Positions 24,707 to 33,862 of a DNA stretch of 41,648 bases are shown here, one piece after another. The stretch is from Gammaproteobacteria bacterium. GTDB lineage: Bacteria; Pseudomonadota; Gammaproteobacteria; Steroidobacterales; Rariloculaceae. Position 1 is the stretch's first letter, and each line of letters starts with the position of its first letter. The position numbers and the translations under genes are program-made. The notes under the pieces were generated by a model. The model searched no databases. It was not told the DNA's origin and worked only from the letters and a program-made list of their open reading frames with translations. The stretch lies in NCBI GenBank assembly GCA_022820625.1, contig JAJEFE010000060.1, positions 1 to 41,648 of the forward strand, given 5' to 3'.

Positions 24707-25066
24707 TCAGTGGGCCTCGCCCGGATGGCTCGGCACGAAATTCGTCTCGCCGAAAAAGTCCAGCCGCGTCAGCAACGTGTAGTCGCCCTCCAGCGCGAAA
24801 AAACCGATCGCAAACAGCAGCAGGATCGGCGGACCGAGAATCGCGTAGATCAGTGCGATGCGCTCCCACGCCATGTGCATGAAGACCGCAACGATGAATC
24901 CCGCCTTGGCCAGCATGAAGACGAGGATCAGCGACCAGCGCAGGTAACCCTGCAGGCCCATGTAGTCCACCATGTAGGAGAACGCGCTGAGCACGAACAA
25001 CAGCACCCAGACCCAGAGGTAGATGGCCAGGGGGTGTTGCTGATGTCCTTCGGTTGCCGTTGCCAT
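24707..25066 (-). CDS. Cytochrome c oxidase subunit IV family protein
   Basis: The 119-residue protein has three transmembrane helices (about 13-36, 45-65 and 72-93). It carries the prokaryotic COX4-type pattern WVWVLLFVLSAFSYMVDYMG, then KAGFIVAVFMHMAWE, where the FMH motif is typical. It supports assembly or stability of the aa3-type oxidase. The gene follows the subunit III gene by 85 bp in the same direction. Confidence 0.85.
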   Translation of the reverse strand: MATATEGHQQHPLAIYLWVWVLLFVLSAFSYMVDYMGLQGYLRWSLILVFMLAKAGFIVAVFMHMAWERIALIYAILGPPILLLFAIGFFALEGDYTLLTRLDFFGETNFVPSHPGEAH

Positions 25067-25151
25067 TGTCAGTTTCCCGTCCGGCGGATTCGCTCGAAAC
25101 CGGAGCGCCGCCTCAGTTGAATTCGCCTTGCCGCAGTCTTCGCCACAACAC

Positions 25152-25844
25152 TCACCACAGGTAGAAGAAAGCGAAGATGAAGACCCACACCAGGTCGACG
25201 AAGTGCCAGTACAGGCCGGCGATCTCGACCACTTCGTAGTTTCCCGACGCCTCGTAGTCGCCCCTGAGCACCTTCAGCGCGATTACCGCCAGGTAGATCA
25301 CCCCGCAGGACACGTGAAAGCCGTGGAAGCCGGTGATCATGAAGAACGTCGAACCGAACTGTGCCGCCCCCATCGGGTTGCCCCAGGGCCGCACTCCCTC
25401 GTCGACGATGAGCTTCATCCACTCGAACGCCTGCATGCCGACGAACGTGGCGCCGAAGGCGGCGGTGACGAACATCAGCGCGGCGGTCTTCGCCCGGTCC
25501 CCGCGGTATCCGTAGTTCACCGCCAGCGCCATGGTGCCGCTGCTGGTGATGAGGATGAACGTCATGATGGCGATCAGGATCAGGGGGATGGGATCGCCGC
25601 CGAAACTGAGCGCAAAGACCTCGCTGGGATTGGGCCAGGGCACCCGCGTGGACATGCGCACGTTCATGTACGAGGTCAGGAAGAGCGAGAAGATGAACGT
25701 GTCGCTCAGGAGGAAGATCCACATCATGGCCTTCCCCCACGGGACGTGGAAGGTCTGCTTGTCGGCGGTCCAGTCGCGGGCGAAGCCCCTGAAGCCCTGA
25801 GGCAGGGCGGCTGCGCCGGCGGAGTCGGTCAGTTCGGAAGACAT
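25152..25844 (-). CDS. coxC: Cytochrome c oxidase subunit III (CoxC-like)
   Basis: The 230-residue, six- to seven-helix membrane protein carries WIFLLSDTFIFSLFLTSYMN in the first third, GMQAFEWMKLI, the ITGFHGFHVSCGVIYL helix with the conserved HGxHV pattern, and a C-terminal LYWHFVDLVWVFIFAFFYLW. Subunit III stabilises the catalytic core and proton uptake. ATG 25844 is used. It lies 79 bp after a second subunit III-like gene in the same operon. Confidence 0.88.
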   Translation of the reverse strand: MSSELTDSAGAAALPQGFRGFARDWTADKQTFHVPWGKAMMWIFLLSDTFIFSLFLTSYMNVRMSTRVPWPNPSEVFALSFGGDPIPLILIAIMTFILITSSGTMALAVNYGYRGDRAKTAALMFVTAAFGATFVGMQAFEWMKLIVDEGVRPWGNPMGAAQFGSTFFMITGFHGFHVSCGVIYLAVIALKVLRGDYEASGNYEVVEIAGLYWHFVDLVWVFIFAFFYLW

Positions 25845-25923
25845 CGGTTCAGTTGCAAACGCTCACGTGGATAACAATTGCCGGTTCGATCGCTCACGGA
25901 ATAACATCAGCCAGCTCGATCAT

Positions 25924-26598
25924 TCAGGTGGAGAGCAACAGGCCGAAGAGAATCAGCCAGACCAGCAGCAGGTAATGCCAGTAGACCGAACACAGGGTGA
26001 CGGACAGGCGCACCCCGGCGACCTCGGTCACCGGCCTCGATTCCAGGCCCTTCCACACGGCGCCCGCAGCCCGCGCCCAGAACCACAACCCGCCGGCCAG
26101 GTGCAGTCCGTGAAGCGCCGTGAGGATGTAGAAGAACGCATCGGCGGGGTTGGTGGCCAGGTAGTATCCGGACAAAATCAACTGGCGCCACACCAGTAAC
26201 TGGCCGCCCAGGAAGGCGATGGTCAGCAGTCCTCCGGCAACGAGATTCGGCTTCAGCCCATCCAGGTCTTCCCGGGCGACGGCGCTGCGGGCGCGCTGCA
26301 GCGCAACGCTGGCCAGTATCAGCAGCACCGTGTTGACCCACAGCAGGCCAGGGTCCGGCAGCGGCCGCCAGTCCGGGAACTGCGAGCGCATGTTGTAGAC
26401 GATGGCAAAAAGGCCGAACAGGCTGGTGACCACGGCCAGGAAAACCCACAGGCCGACCCGTTCCGGCGCGGCGTTGACCGCGCCGCCTTCCTCGATCACG
26501 CCCTGTTCCACCCAGGGCTTGGCCTTGAGGCGCTGCAGCAGGAACAGCCACACCAGTATGGCGCCGCCCAGGGCCGCAAATAGTACGGAAATGTTCAT
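25924..26598 (-). CDS. Second subunit III-like cytochrome oxidase protein
   Basis: The 224-residue membrane protein starts at ATG 26598, which overlaps the coxA stop by 1 nt (TGATG). It has about seven helices with RVGLWVFLAVVTSLFGLFAIV, ILTALHGLHLAGGLWFWAR (the HGLH signature) and a C-terminal CSVYWHYLLLVWLILFGLLL, which marks it as a subunit III homologue. The sequence is clearly different from the coxC gene after it, so it is not a recent duplicate. Two subunit III-type genes in tandem suggest either a divided role or a non-standard oxidase. Confidence 0.8.
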   Translation of the reverse strand: MNISVLFAALGGAILVWLFLLQRLKAKPWVEQGVIEEGGAVNAAPERVGLWVFLAVVTSLFGLFAIVYNMRSQFPDWRPLPDPGLLWVNTVLLILASVALQRARSAVAREDLDGLKPNLVAGGLLTIAFLGGQLLVWRQLILSGYYLATNPADAFFYILTALHGLHLAGGLWFWARAAGAVWKGLESRPVTEVAGVRLSVTLCSVYWHYLLLVWLILFGLLLST

Positions 26599-28358
26599 CA
26601 GTGATGCACGCCGTGGTCGCGCCCGGCAATCACGCCCTTGTGGGGCGGCTCGGTCTGCGGGATGTAGTCTTCCGATTCTCCGGGAACGCTGTAGTCGTAG
26701 GGCCAGCGATGCACCTCGGGAAGCTCGGCGCCCCAGTTGCCGTGTTTGGGCGGCGTATCCGGCGTCATCCACTCCAGCGTGGTCGCCCGCCAGGGGTTCG
26801 GATCGGCCTTGGGTCCTTTCCACAGGCTCCAGATCACGTTGATGAAGAACAGCGTCTGGGCCGCGGCGACGAACAGTGCCGCGACGGTGATGCCCGAGTT
26901 GAGCGTCTGCGCCGAAGCGGGAATGAATTCGGTGTCGCCGTAGGCGTAGTAGCGGCGCGGCACGCCGAGGATGCCCAGGTAATGCATGGGCAGATAGATG
27001 GAATAGGTGCCCAGCAGCGTCAGCCAGAAATGCGCCTTGCCCAGGGTTTCATTGAACATCCGCCCGGTGATCTTCGGGAACCAGTGATAGATCGCGGCAA
27101 ACACCACCAGCACCGGGGAGACGCCCATGACCATGTGGAAGTGACCGACGACGAAATAGGTGTCGGACAGCGGCAGGTCCACGGTCACGTTACCCAGGAA
27201 CAGGCCGGTCAGCCCCCCATGGATGAAGGTGAAGATGAAGCCGATGGCAAACAGCATGGGCACCCTGAGGTGGATGTCGCCCCGCCACAGGGTCAGGATC
27301 CAGTTGTAGACCTTCAGCGCAGTCGGCACCGCGATGATCAGGGTGGTGGTGGCGAAGAAGAACCCGAAGTAGGGATTCATGCCGCTGACGTACATGTGGT
27401 GCGCCCAGACCACGAAGCTGAGGGCGCCGATGAGCACGATCGCCCAGACCATCATCCGGTAGCCGAAGATGTTCTTGCGCGCGTGTACGCTCAGCACGTC
27501 GGAGACGATTCCGAACGCGGGCAACGCGACGATATAGACCTCCGGATGCCCGAAGAACCAGAACAGATGCTGGAACAGGATCGGGCTGCCGCCGCCGTAA
27601 TCGAGTTCCCGGCCCAGTGACAGCATCTCGGGCATGAAGAAGCTGGTCCCGACGACCCGGTCGAGCGTCATCATGACCGCCGCCACCAGCAGGGCCGGAA
27701 ACGCCAGCAGACCCAGGATGGTCGCCACGAAGATGCCCCACACCGCCAGCGGCATGCGCATCAGGGTCATGCCGCGGGTGCGCGCCTGCAGCACCGTGGT
27801 GACGTAGTTCAGCCCGCCCATGGTGAACGCGACGATGAAGATGGCCAGCGACACCAGCATCAGCACGATGCCGCCGCCGATACCTGGAGTCCCCTCGCTG
27901 ATGGCCTGTGGCGGATAGAGAGTCCAGCCGGCGCCGGTGGGCCCGCCGGGGACGAAGAAACTGGCCAGCAGCACGATGACGCTCAACAGGTAAACCCAGA
28001 AGCTGAGCATGTTCATGTAGGGGAAGACCATGTCCCGGGCGCCGCACATCAGCGGAATCAGGTAGTTGCCGAACCCGCCCAGGAACAGCGCCGTCAACAG
28101 GTAGATGACCATGATCATCCCGTGCATGGTCACGTACTGGTAATACTGGTTGGGGTCCACCAGGTTGAACGTGTCGGGAAAACCCAGTTGCAGCCGGAAC
28201 AGCAGCGACAGCACCAGCGCCACCACGCCGACGAAGATGGCGGTGATCGCGTACTGGATCGCGATCACCTTGTGATCCTGGCTCCAGATGTATTTCGTGA
28301 TGAAGGTGTCGGGATCGTGAAGGTGTTGATCGCGGTCGGCGATCGCTGCATACGCCAT
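26598..28358 (-). CDS. coxA: Cytochrome c oxidase subunit I (heme-copper oxidase catalytic subunit)
   Basis: The 586-residue protein has all redox-site residues: His79 and His408 for the low-spin heme, His271 with Tyr275 (GHPEVYI, crosslinked pair), His320-His321 for CuB (WAHHMYVSGM), and His406 in VGHFHMVMG for the high-spin heme. The GHPEVYI tyrosine and the NYLIPLMCGARDM element fit an A-type aa3 enzyme. It reduces O2 to water and pumps protons in the inner membrane. Its start overlaps the coxB stop by 1 nt (TGATG), and its stop overlaps the next gene. Confidence 0.96.
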   Translation of the reverse strand: MAYAAIADRDQHLHDPDTFITKYIWSQDHKVIAIQYAITAIFVGVVALVLSLLFRLQLGFPDTFNLVDPNQYYQYVTMHGMIMVIYLLTALFLGGFGNYLIPLMCGARDMVFPYMNMLSFWVYLLSVIVLLASFFVPGGPTGAGWTLYPPQAISEGTPGIGGGIVLMLVSLAIFIVAFTMGGLNYVTTVLQARTRGMTLMRMPLAVWGIFVATILGLLAFPALLVAAVMMTLDRVVGTSFFMPEMLSLGRELDYGGGSPILFQHLFWFFGHPEVYIVALPAFGIVSDVLSVHARKNIFGYRMMVWAIVLIGALSFVVWAHHMYVSGMNPYFGFFFATTTLIIAVPTALKVYNWILTLWRGDIHLRVPMLFAIGFIFTFIHGGLTGLFLGNVTVDLPLSDTYFVVGHFHMVMGVSPVLVVFAAIYHWFPKITGRMFNETLGKAHFWLTLLGTYSIYLPMHYLGILGVPRRYYAYGDTEFIPASAQTLNSGITVAALFVAAAQTLFFINVIWSLWKGPKADPNPWRATTLEWMTPDTPPKHGNWGAELPEVHRWPYDYSVPGESEDYIPQTEPPHKGVIAGRDHGVHH

Positions 28359-29725
28359 CAGTTGGTTCCCCCGCTCAAGGTATTCAGGTAGGCGACAACG
28401 TCATCGACATCATCGTCGCTCGGCAGGATGTCCGCCATCAGCATCATCTGGTCGCCGTACAGGTCCCCGGGATGGGCGCCGCGGATGCCGTCCCGGAAGT
28501 TCCGCAACTGCGACGCCAGGTACCAGTCGTTCAGGCCGACCAGCGCCGGGGCGTTCACGGCCCAGATGCCCTCGCCGTTGGCGCCGTGGCAGGCCGCGCA
28601 ATTGCCGTAGATCCGTTCGCCGCGAGCCACGTCGCCGAAAATCGTCTCCTCCAGAGGCTGCACCGGCATTGACGCAATGTAGGCGGACACATTCTGGATC
28701 GCCTCATCGTCCGGGATCGCGGCCATGATCGGCCTCATCGTCGCGCCGACGGTGTCCTCGGGGTGAGTTCCACGCACGCCGTCCCTGTAGTAGCGCAGTT
28801 GCCGAGCCGTATATTCCACGTCCATTCCGGCGATGGCAGGCGCGTTGAGTATCTGCATGCCCTGCCCCGCCTGGCCGTGGCAGGCGCCGCAAAGCGCGTA
28901 GCTTGCCTGGCCGAGTTCCCCGTCGCCCAGGCCGCGTTCCATGGTCTCAGCGTACGTGGGATGACTGTCCAGCCAGGCCTCGAAGTCGGCGCGCTCATCG
29001 ACCACCACGCGTCCTCTCATGGTGTGGTGAGCGAGGCCGCAGAGTTCCTCGCACAGGATTTCATACTCGCCGACGACAGTGGGCGTGAACCAGAGGTAGG
29101 AGACGTGGCCGGGCACCAGGTCCATCTTCACCCGGAACTGCGGAATCGCGAAATCGTGAAGCACGTCCCTGGAACGCAACCAGGCCCGCATGGGCTGGTC
29201 CACGGGCAGGTGCACGATGGGGCTGGCGATCAGGATGTCGTCCCGGCCGGTGGGATCATCGGGATCCATGCCGAACGGGTTTTCCTGCGTGATGTGCCGG
29301 ATGTCGACGTTGCCGAACTCGCCGTCGTCGCCGGGGAAGCGGTAGCTCCAGTGCCACTGCTGGCCCACGGCCTCGAATTCACTGGCTTCGTCGGGCACGT
29401 TGACGAATTGCCCCCAGACCACCAGTCCCGGCGCCAGCATGACCACCACGCCGATACTCGTGCCCACGGTGAGCCAGGTCTCCAGCTTCGTATTCTCGGG
29501 ATCGTAGTCGGCCTTGTGTCCGGCGCGGTGGCGGTAGCGAATGATGCACCACGCCATGAACAGGTTCGCGGCCACGAAGACCAGCCCGGTCACGATGAAC
29601 GTGACGTTCACCGTCAGGTCGATCAAGCCCCAATTGGAAGCCAGCGGGGTGAAATACCACGGGCTCAGGAAATGGAAGGCCAGGCTGGCCACCACAAGCA
29701 ATATCAATGCGACTGCTAGCACCAT
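28358..29725 (-). CDS. coxB: Cytochrome c oxidase subunit II with two fused cytochrome c domains
   Basis: The 455-residue protein has two N-terminal membrane helices (about 4-20 and 38-62, with a further hydrophobic stretch at 86-106), a cupredoxin domain with the CuA ligands (His190, Cys225, Cys229, His233, Met236; CEELCGLAHHTM) and two C-terminal class I cytochrome c domains. The heme motifs are CGACH (279-283) and CAACH (376-380), with later methionines as axial ligands (TMRPIM and DQMMLM regions). Common caa3 subunit II has one such domain, so this is a diheme version. It passes electrons to subunit I. The gene starts the cox operon. Confidence 0.93.
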   Translation of the reverse strand: MVLAVALILLVVASLAFHFLSPWYFTPLASNWGLIDLTVNVTFIVTGLVFVAANLFMAWCIIRYRHRAGHKADYDPENTKLETWLTVGTSIGVVVMLAPGLVVWGQFVNVPDEASEFEAVGQQWHWSYRFPGDDGEFGNVDIRHITQENPFGMDPDDPTGRDDILIASPIVHLPVDQPMRAWLRSRDVLHDFAIPQFRVKMDLVPGHVSYLWFTPTVVGEYEILCEELCGLAHHTMRGRVVVDERADFEAWLDSHPTYAETMERGLGDGELGQASYALCGACHGQAGQGMQILNAPAIAGMDVEYTARQLRYYRDGVRGTHPEDTVGATMRPIMAAIPDDEAIQNVSAYIASMPVQPLEETIFGDVARGERIYGNCAACHGANGEGIWAVNAPALVGLNDWYLASQLRNFRDGIRGAHPGDLYGDQMMLMADILPSDDDVDDVVAYLNTLSGGTN

Positions 29726-29803
29726 GAGGAGTCGTGGCCCTCTATTGAACTATCTCGTTGCCTGAGCGTTGCACGCCGGAGGCGCGGTGACCCGGTCACC
29801 GGC

Positions 29804-30250
29804 CTATTCGATGATGAAGCTCCCGTTCATGAGCACGTAATGACCGGGAAACGAGCAGAAATACGTGTACGCGCCTCCGGGCTCGAGCCCGGCGAGGCTG
29901 AAGGTCACCGACGTCTCCTCTCCGCCTCCGATCATTCCGGTCGTGGCGATGATCCGGGGATCGTCTGCCGGCAGGTATTCGGGCGGCCCCGACGCCGCGG
30001 CGACCGTGGCCAGAGGCATGTAATCGGCTGTCGCGGTCAACACCCAGTTATGGCCCATGACATTGGCGGCAAGCTGTCCGGTGTGAACCAGGTTTATCGT
30101 CACCTCCTCGCATGAGGCGCTGACGCGAATCTCGGACACGTTCCACTGAATCAGGTCATTGCCTTCGATGACCTGTGTGCACTCTTGTCCCTGCGCCGTA
30201 CCGCAAATCGCGAGACCCAACAAGGCCGCTGCCGCAAGAAATCTGTTCAT
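29804..30250 (-). CDS. Azurin, periplasmic blue copper protein
   Basis: The 148-residue precursor has a signal peptide (MNRFLAAAALLGLAICGTAQ, cleavage near GQECT). It has the type 1 copper ligands His67 (GHNWVL), Cys132, His137 and Met141 in CSFPGHYVLMNG, and the azurin disulfide cysteines at 24 and 47. AGGAG lies upstream of ATG 30250, which excludes the longer frame. It is a mobile periplasmic electron carrier. Its position 78 bp before coxB on the same strand suggests that it feeds electrons to this oxidase, perhaps through the fused cytochrome domains. Confidence 0.93.
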   Translation of the reverse strand: MNRFLAAAALLGLAICGTAQGQECTQVIEGNDLIQWNVSEIRVSASCEEVTINLVHTGQLAANVMGHNWVLTATADYMPLATVAAASGPPEYLPADDPRIIATTGMIGGGEETSVTFSLAGLEPGGAYTYFCSFPGHYVLMNGSFIIE

Positions 30251-30588
30251 CGATTCGTACTCCTGACCGGGTTGCCCGCGCGTTTCGACCGTTGGCGGGA
30301 CGATGCGTAGATCCGCTTTCGCCCATGGCCCGCAAATACGGCGTACCGGATTCACAGTCCGTGGATTTCGGGCGCGAATTTTAACAGAACCGCCATCGGC
30401 GGGTAACGGATATTCTACGCAATTTTCGATTCAGGCACGGCCCCGGCGGCCCCGTTTATCAACCCGGCGGCAGCCTCCGCGCGCACCTCGATTCATCTGT
30501 CTGGAGGCGCGCGCATGCCGGCATCCACGACCGTCACCCGGACAAGTAAAATATCGCACCTGGAACCTGCAACCGGGAACCTGCTTCC
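30251..30588. other. Divergent intergenic region between azurin and dtd
   Basis: These 338 bases hold no convincing gene. They separate divergent operons, so promoters for azurin (minus) and dtd (plus) should be here. The AT-rich segment at about 30376-30432 is the likeliest site, but no clear consensus was identified. A short repeat (GGAACCTGC twice, at 30562 and 30577) sits just before the dtd start. Confidence 0.5.
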
Positions 30589-31038
30589 GTGATCGGACTG
30601 CTGCAACGAGTGAGCCGCGCCAGCGTGGCGGTAGAGGACCGGACCATCGCCGAGATCGGCGCCGGTCTACTGGTCTTCGTTGCTGTGGAAATCGGTGATA
30701 CGGAGGCCCAGGCCGCGCGGCTGATGGAGCGGCTGCTGGCGTATCGCGTCTTCGCGGATGATCGGGGACGCATCAATCTGAATGTTTGCGAGGCGGGCGG
30801 CAGCCTGCTGCTGGTGCCGCAGTTCACCCTGGCCGCCGATACCCGCAAGGGCAATCGGCCGGGCTTCTCGAAGGCGGCCCCGCCGGCGCTGGGCCGAACA
30901 CTGTTCGACCACATGGCGCAGCTTGGCGCCGACGCCCCGGTTCCCGTGGCGACGGGACGGTTCGGCGCCACGATGCAGGTCGATCTCTGTAACGAGGGCC
31001 CGATGACCTTCTGGCTGCGCGTCCCGCCCGCGAGTTAG
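30589..31038 (+). CDS. dtd: D-aminoacyl-tRNA deacylase
   Basis: The 149-residue protein starts at GTG 30589 and covers the whole DTD fold: LLQRVSRASVAVED, a RLLAYRVFADDRGRINLNV segment, QFTLAADTRKGNRPGF, and the second active-site element NEGPMTFWL, which carries the catalytic threonine region. The usual SQFTL motif reads PQFTL here. The enzyme removes D-amino acids (and glycine from tRNA-Ala) from mischarged tRNAs. It is upstream of tatA by 57 bp on the same strand. Confidence 0.95.
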   Translation: MIGLLQRVSRASVAVEDRTIAEIGAGLLVFVAVEIGDTEAQAARLMERLLAYRVFADDRGRINLNVCEAGGSLLLVPQFTLAADTRKGNRPGFSKAAPPALGRTLFDHMAQLGADAPVPVATGRFGATMQVDLCNEGPMTFWLRVPPAS

Positions 31039-31095
31039 GGCCTGTTGACGGCTTTCGCGTATCATTGGCGTATCGGTCGGTATTGGAGCGAAAGG

Positions 31096-31344
31096 ATGGG
31101 ATTGGGTGGCATAGGCATTTGGCAGCTTCTGATCGTGCTGCTGATTGTGGTGCTTTTGTTCGGCACCAAGCGCCTGAAGACCCTGGGTGGCGACCTGGGC
31201 GGCGCATTGAAGAGCTTCCGTAGCGCGGTGGAGAACGACGAGGATCCGGCCGGCGAATCCGCCGAAAACCCTCGCCTGTCGACCGCCGAGCCGGACGCCG
31301 AATTCGCCGAACAAAGCAGAGAGAGCCAAAGCAGCGGGACCTGA
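31096..31344 (+). CDS. tatA: Twin-arginine translocase subunit TatA
   Basis: The 82-residue protein starts at ATG 31096 after GGAGCGAAAGG. It has one N-terminal transmembrane helix ([18 protein letters not shown]), the conserved [21 protein letters not shown] hinge and amphipathic helix, and an acidic tail. It forms the pore-like part of the Tat export system for folded proteins. Unusually, tatB and tatC are 2 kb downstream, beyond a gene on the opposite strand. Confidence 0.93.
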   Translation: MGLGGIGIWQLLIVLLIVVLLFGTKRLKTLGGDLGGALKSFRSAVENDEDPAGESAENPRLSTAEPDAEFAEQSRESQSSGT

Positions 31345-31390
31345 CGATCGACGTTGTCCGGTGAGCGGTTCTCCGGCCCGGGACCAATAA

Positions 31391-33172
31391 CTAATAGTCC
31401 AGAGCGGTACCCCGCATCGGATTCACGCCGTTGTGGAAATTACCCTGATCGCGCACCGTGCGCGGCACGCCGTGCTCGTCGTAATGTACCCACGCCAGAC
31501 CGTGGGCATCGCCGTTGCCGGGCATGTCGATCTTCTCGATCAGTTCCCGGGTAGCCGCGTCATAGACGTAGAGCCGCCCTTCGGCGTTGCTGGTCGCCCA
31601 CATCTCCCGGCCGTTGGGCGCCAGCAGTACATGGTCGACCATGTACGCGCCGTACAGCGTGTCCAGGTGCTGCCCGGATTCGGCGTCGATGACCGTCAGC
31701 GTCCTGCCGTAGTGGCCCGCGGCCTCGCCCTTGTCGGCAATCCATAACTCCGTCTCGTCGGCGTTGAGCGAGCCGCCGTAGGGGCCGATGCCCGTGCCGT
31801 TGGTCCAGATGACCTCGCCCGTCTCGATATCCATCTTGGCCGCATTGGACATGGTATTGATGACGTAAATGTATTCCTTCGCCGAATCCACCAGCGCCCA
31901 GTTGGGACGGTAGCCCGGAATCGGGAACTCGGCCTCGACCTCCCAGGTATCCGGGTTGATCTTGGCGATCCAGTATGGGCGCATCGCCATGAGCCGGCCC
32001 TGGTACATGGCGATGGCGCTGAACATGCCGGTGGCGCGGCCCGGCGCGTAACCCGCCGGTTCCATGAGCGCGTAGATGTACTCGTAGTCCGGATCGGTCC
32101 AGACCGTGTAGGCGTAACCGCCCAGATCCGAGTCCAGCACGCCGCCGACGATTTCGTCCGTATCGGGGTCGAGCAGCATCAGCGCGAGCCCGCCCTGGTC
32201 CCGGCCGAACATGTCCAGCAGCACGTAGTCGCGGAACACCTGGCCGTGGTGCAGGCGCCCGCCGATGTCGATCTGGGCGACCGGTTGCAGCGTCACCGCG
32301 TCCACCTTGATCAGTGTCGCCGAGGTGCCCAGCCGGCCCACCCAGGCCGGGCGGTCCGGACCGATGCCGCCGCCTGTCAGTTCCGCTGCGCCCGCCGGAC
32401 GCGGGCCGACGATGTAGACGTGGCGCCCGTCGGGCGACACCACCGTCGTGTGAACGGCGCCGCGCAGCGATTCGGGCAGCATGTAGCTTGCGATCACCTC
32501 CCGCGTTTCGGCGTCGCCGACGACCACCGAACTGCTCGTCGGCAGTTCGTAGCCCTCGAACAGGACCGCCGGCCGGCTCGAGGCGCCGACGTTCTCGTAG
32601 AAGTAGGTCTTGCCCGGCTCGGGCGTGAATTTCGGCTCGCCCGGATCGTAGGTGGCGAGCACCTGTGCGTCGTAGTGGCTCAGCAGGCTGCCTTCCCGGG
32701 AGCGGCGCGTCCAGGTCGCCTGCAGGGACTCGAAGGTCTCGATGGCTTCGATCTGCAGATCGCGGGCCGTTTTCTCGAATTCGATGTCCGGGCCCCGGCT
32801 GGCCCTGACCGTCTCCAGGTCGCCGAGCCACATCTGCGGCAGCCCCGCCTCCAGCGGCAGCCCGGCCAGCGTGCGGATGTACATCGAGATCGCGGCGAGA
32901 TCGTCATCGGATGGGTCCATCTCGCTGACGATGACGCCCATGACGGGATTGTTTTCGAGCTGATCGAAAATATCCACCGGGGTCGGTCCGAACAGCAGGC
33001 TCGGCCCCACCAGCCCTTCGCCCGTCGGCGCGTGGCACACGTGGCAGCCGATTTCGGAGTGGAAGAGCTGGCTTCCCCGCTCGACGAGATCGTCGAATTC
33101 CTGCGACCGGGCGCTGCCGGCAGCCAGTACAACGCCGGCCAGGAGCGCCAGTGATCCATGCCTTCCATACAT
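31391..33172 (-). CDS. Periplasmic c-type cytochrome fused to YVTN/cytochrome d1-like beta-propeller
   Basis: The 593-residue precursor has a signal peptide (MYGRHGSLALLAGVVLAAG, then SARSQE) and an N-terminal cytochrome c domain with CHVCH (GSQLFHSEIGCHVCHAPTGEG). A C-terminal repeat-rich propeller follows, with blades such as VVSPDGRHVYIVGP, TWEVEAEFPIPGYRPNW and HVLLAPNGREMWATSNAEGRLYV. GGAGAA precedes ATG 33172, so the longer upstream frame is unlikely. Histidine pairs in LHHGQVF and GDAHGLAWVHYDEHG could bind metal or heme. The layout recalls NirS/NirN-like proteins, but the enzyme activity is not identifiable. It lies antisense between tatA and tatB. Confidence 0.75.
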   Translation of the reverse strand: MYGRHGSLALLAGVVLAAGSARSQEFDDLVERGSQLFHSEIGCHVCHAPTGEGLVGPSLLFGPTPVDIFDQLENNPVMGVIVSEMDPSDDDLAAISMYIRTLAGLPLEAGLPQMWLGDLETVRASRGPDIEFEKTARDLQIEAIETFESLQATWTRRSREGSLLSHYDAQVLATYDPGEPKFTPEPGKTYFYENVGASSRPAVLFEGYELPTSSSVVVGDAETREVIASYMLPESLRGAVHTTVVSPDGRHVYIVGPRPAGAAELTGGGIGPDRPAWVGRLGTSATLIKVDAVTLQPVAQIDIGGRLHHGQVFRDYVLLDMFGRDQGGLALMLLDPDTDEIVGGVLDSDLGGYAYTVWTDPDYEYIYALMEPAGYAPGRATGMFSAIAMYQGRLMAMRPYWIAKINPDTWEVEAEFPIPGYRPNWALVDSAKEYIYVINTMSNAAKMDIETGEVIWTNGTGIGPYGGSLNADETELWIADKGEAAGHYGRTLTVIDAESGQHLDTLYGAYMVDHVLLAPNGREMWATSNAEGRLYVYDAATRELIEKIDMPGNGDAHGLAWVHYDEHGVPRTVRDQGNFHNGVNPMRGTALDY

Positions 33173-33373
33173 CCGAGTTCTCCGTCGTGGTGAGTGCGGC
33201 GCCGGGTGGGACGCCGAATTCGACTGTAACATACGGCGAAACCTGCTCGCCTGTTTCGGCCGCCGCAACGAATTCACCCGGATGCCGAAGCTCGCAAGAT
33301 CGCAATTTCAAAATACGGTATCTTTCAGTCCGATGGGCAACGCGTCCGTGGAACGCAACGGGAAACATCTCTC

Positions 33374-33862
33374 ATGTTCGACGTCGGCTTCTGGGAACTC
33401 CTGCTGATCTTCGGCATGGGGCTCATGATTCTGGGCCCGGAACGCATGCCGCGGGTCGCCGCGCAGATCGGGCGCTGGATCGGCCGGGCCCAGAGGACTG
33501 CCAACCAGTTTCGCCGCAAGCTGCAGCGGGAGCTGGAACTGGAAGACCTGATGCGTGACGGCATCGTTCCGAAGCATCGCCCGGCGGCGCGGCCGAAGAC
33601 GACGACCCGAACAGGCAACACGCCCACGACCGTTCCCGCCAACGCCACGAAGTCCGATGCTGAAAAGGAGTCGGAGGCCTTGAGAGAGGCTACAGCGGCT
33701 GCGAGCGCAGAGCCCGAGTCGACTGAACACGCTTCGGGCGACACCACTGAAGCACAACAACATCATTCGACAGTGGGCGAACAGGACCCCGGCCCCGAAC
33801 CGTCCCAGGCATCGACCCGGGTCGGAGAAGCTCCCGAGACCCGCGAGGCCGGATCCTCATGA
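33374..33862 (+). CDS. tatB: Twin-arginine translocase subunit TatB
   Basis: The 162-residue protein begins with the TatB-type helix MFDVGFWELLLIFGMGLMIL and the GPERMPRVAAQIGRWIGRAQR amphipathic helix. A charged, low-complexity tail follows. The conserved Glu and GPERLP-like motif separate it from TatA. It forms the substrate-receptor complex with TatC, whose start overlaps this stop (ATGA). Its promoter probably lies in the 201 bp between it and the divergent cytochrome gene. Confidence 0.93.
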   Translation: MFDVGFWELLLIFGMGLMILGPERMPRVAAQIGRWIGRAQRTANQFRRKLQRELELEDLMRDGIVPKHRPAARPKTTTRTGNTPTTVPANATKSDAEKESEALREATAAASAEPESTEHASGDTTEAQQHHSTVGEQDPGPEPSQASTRVGEAPETREAGSS

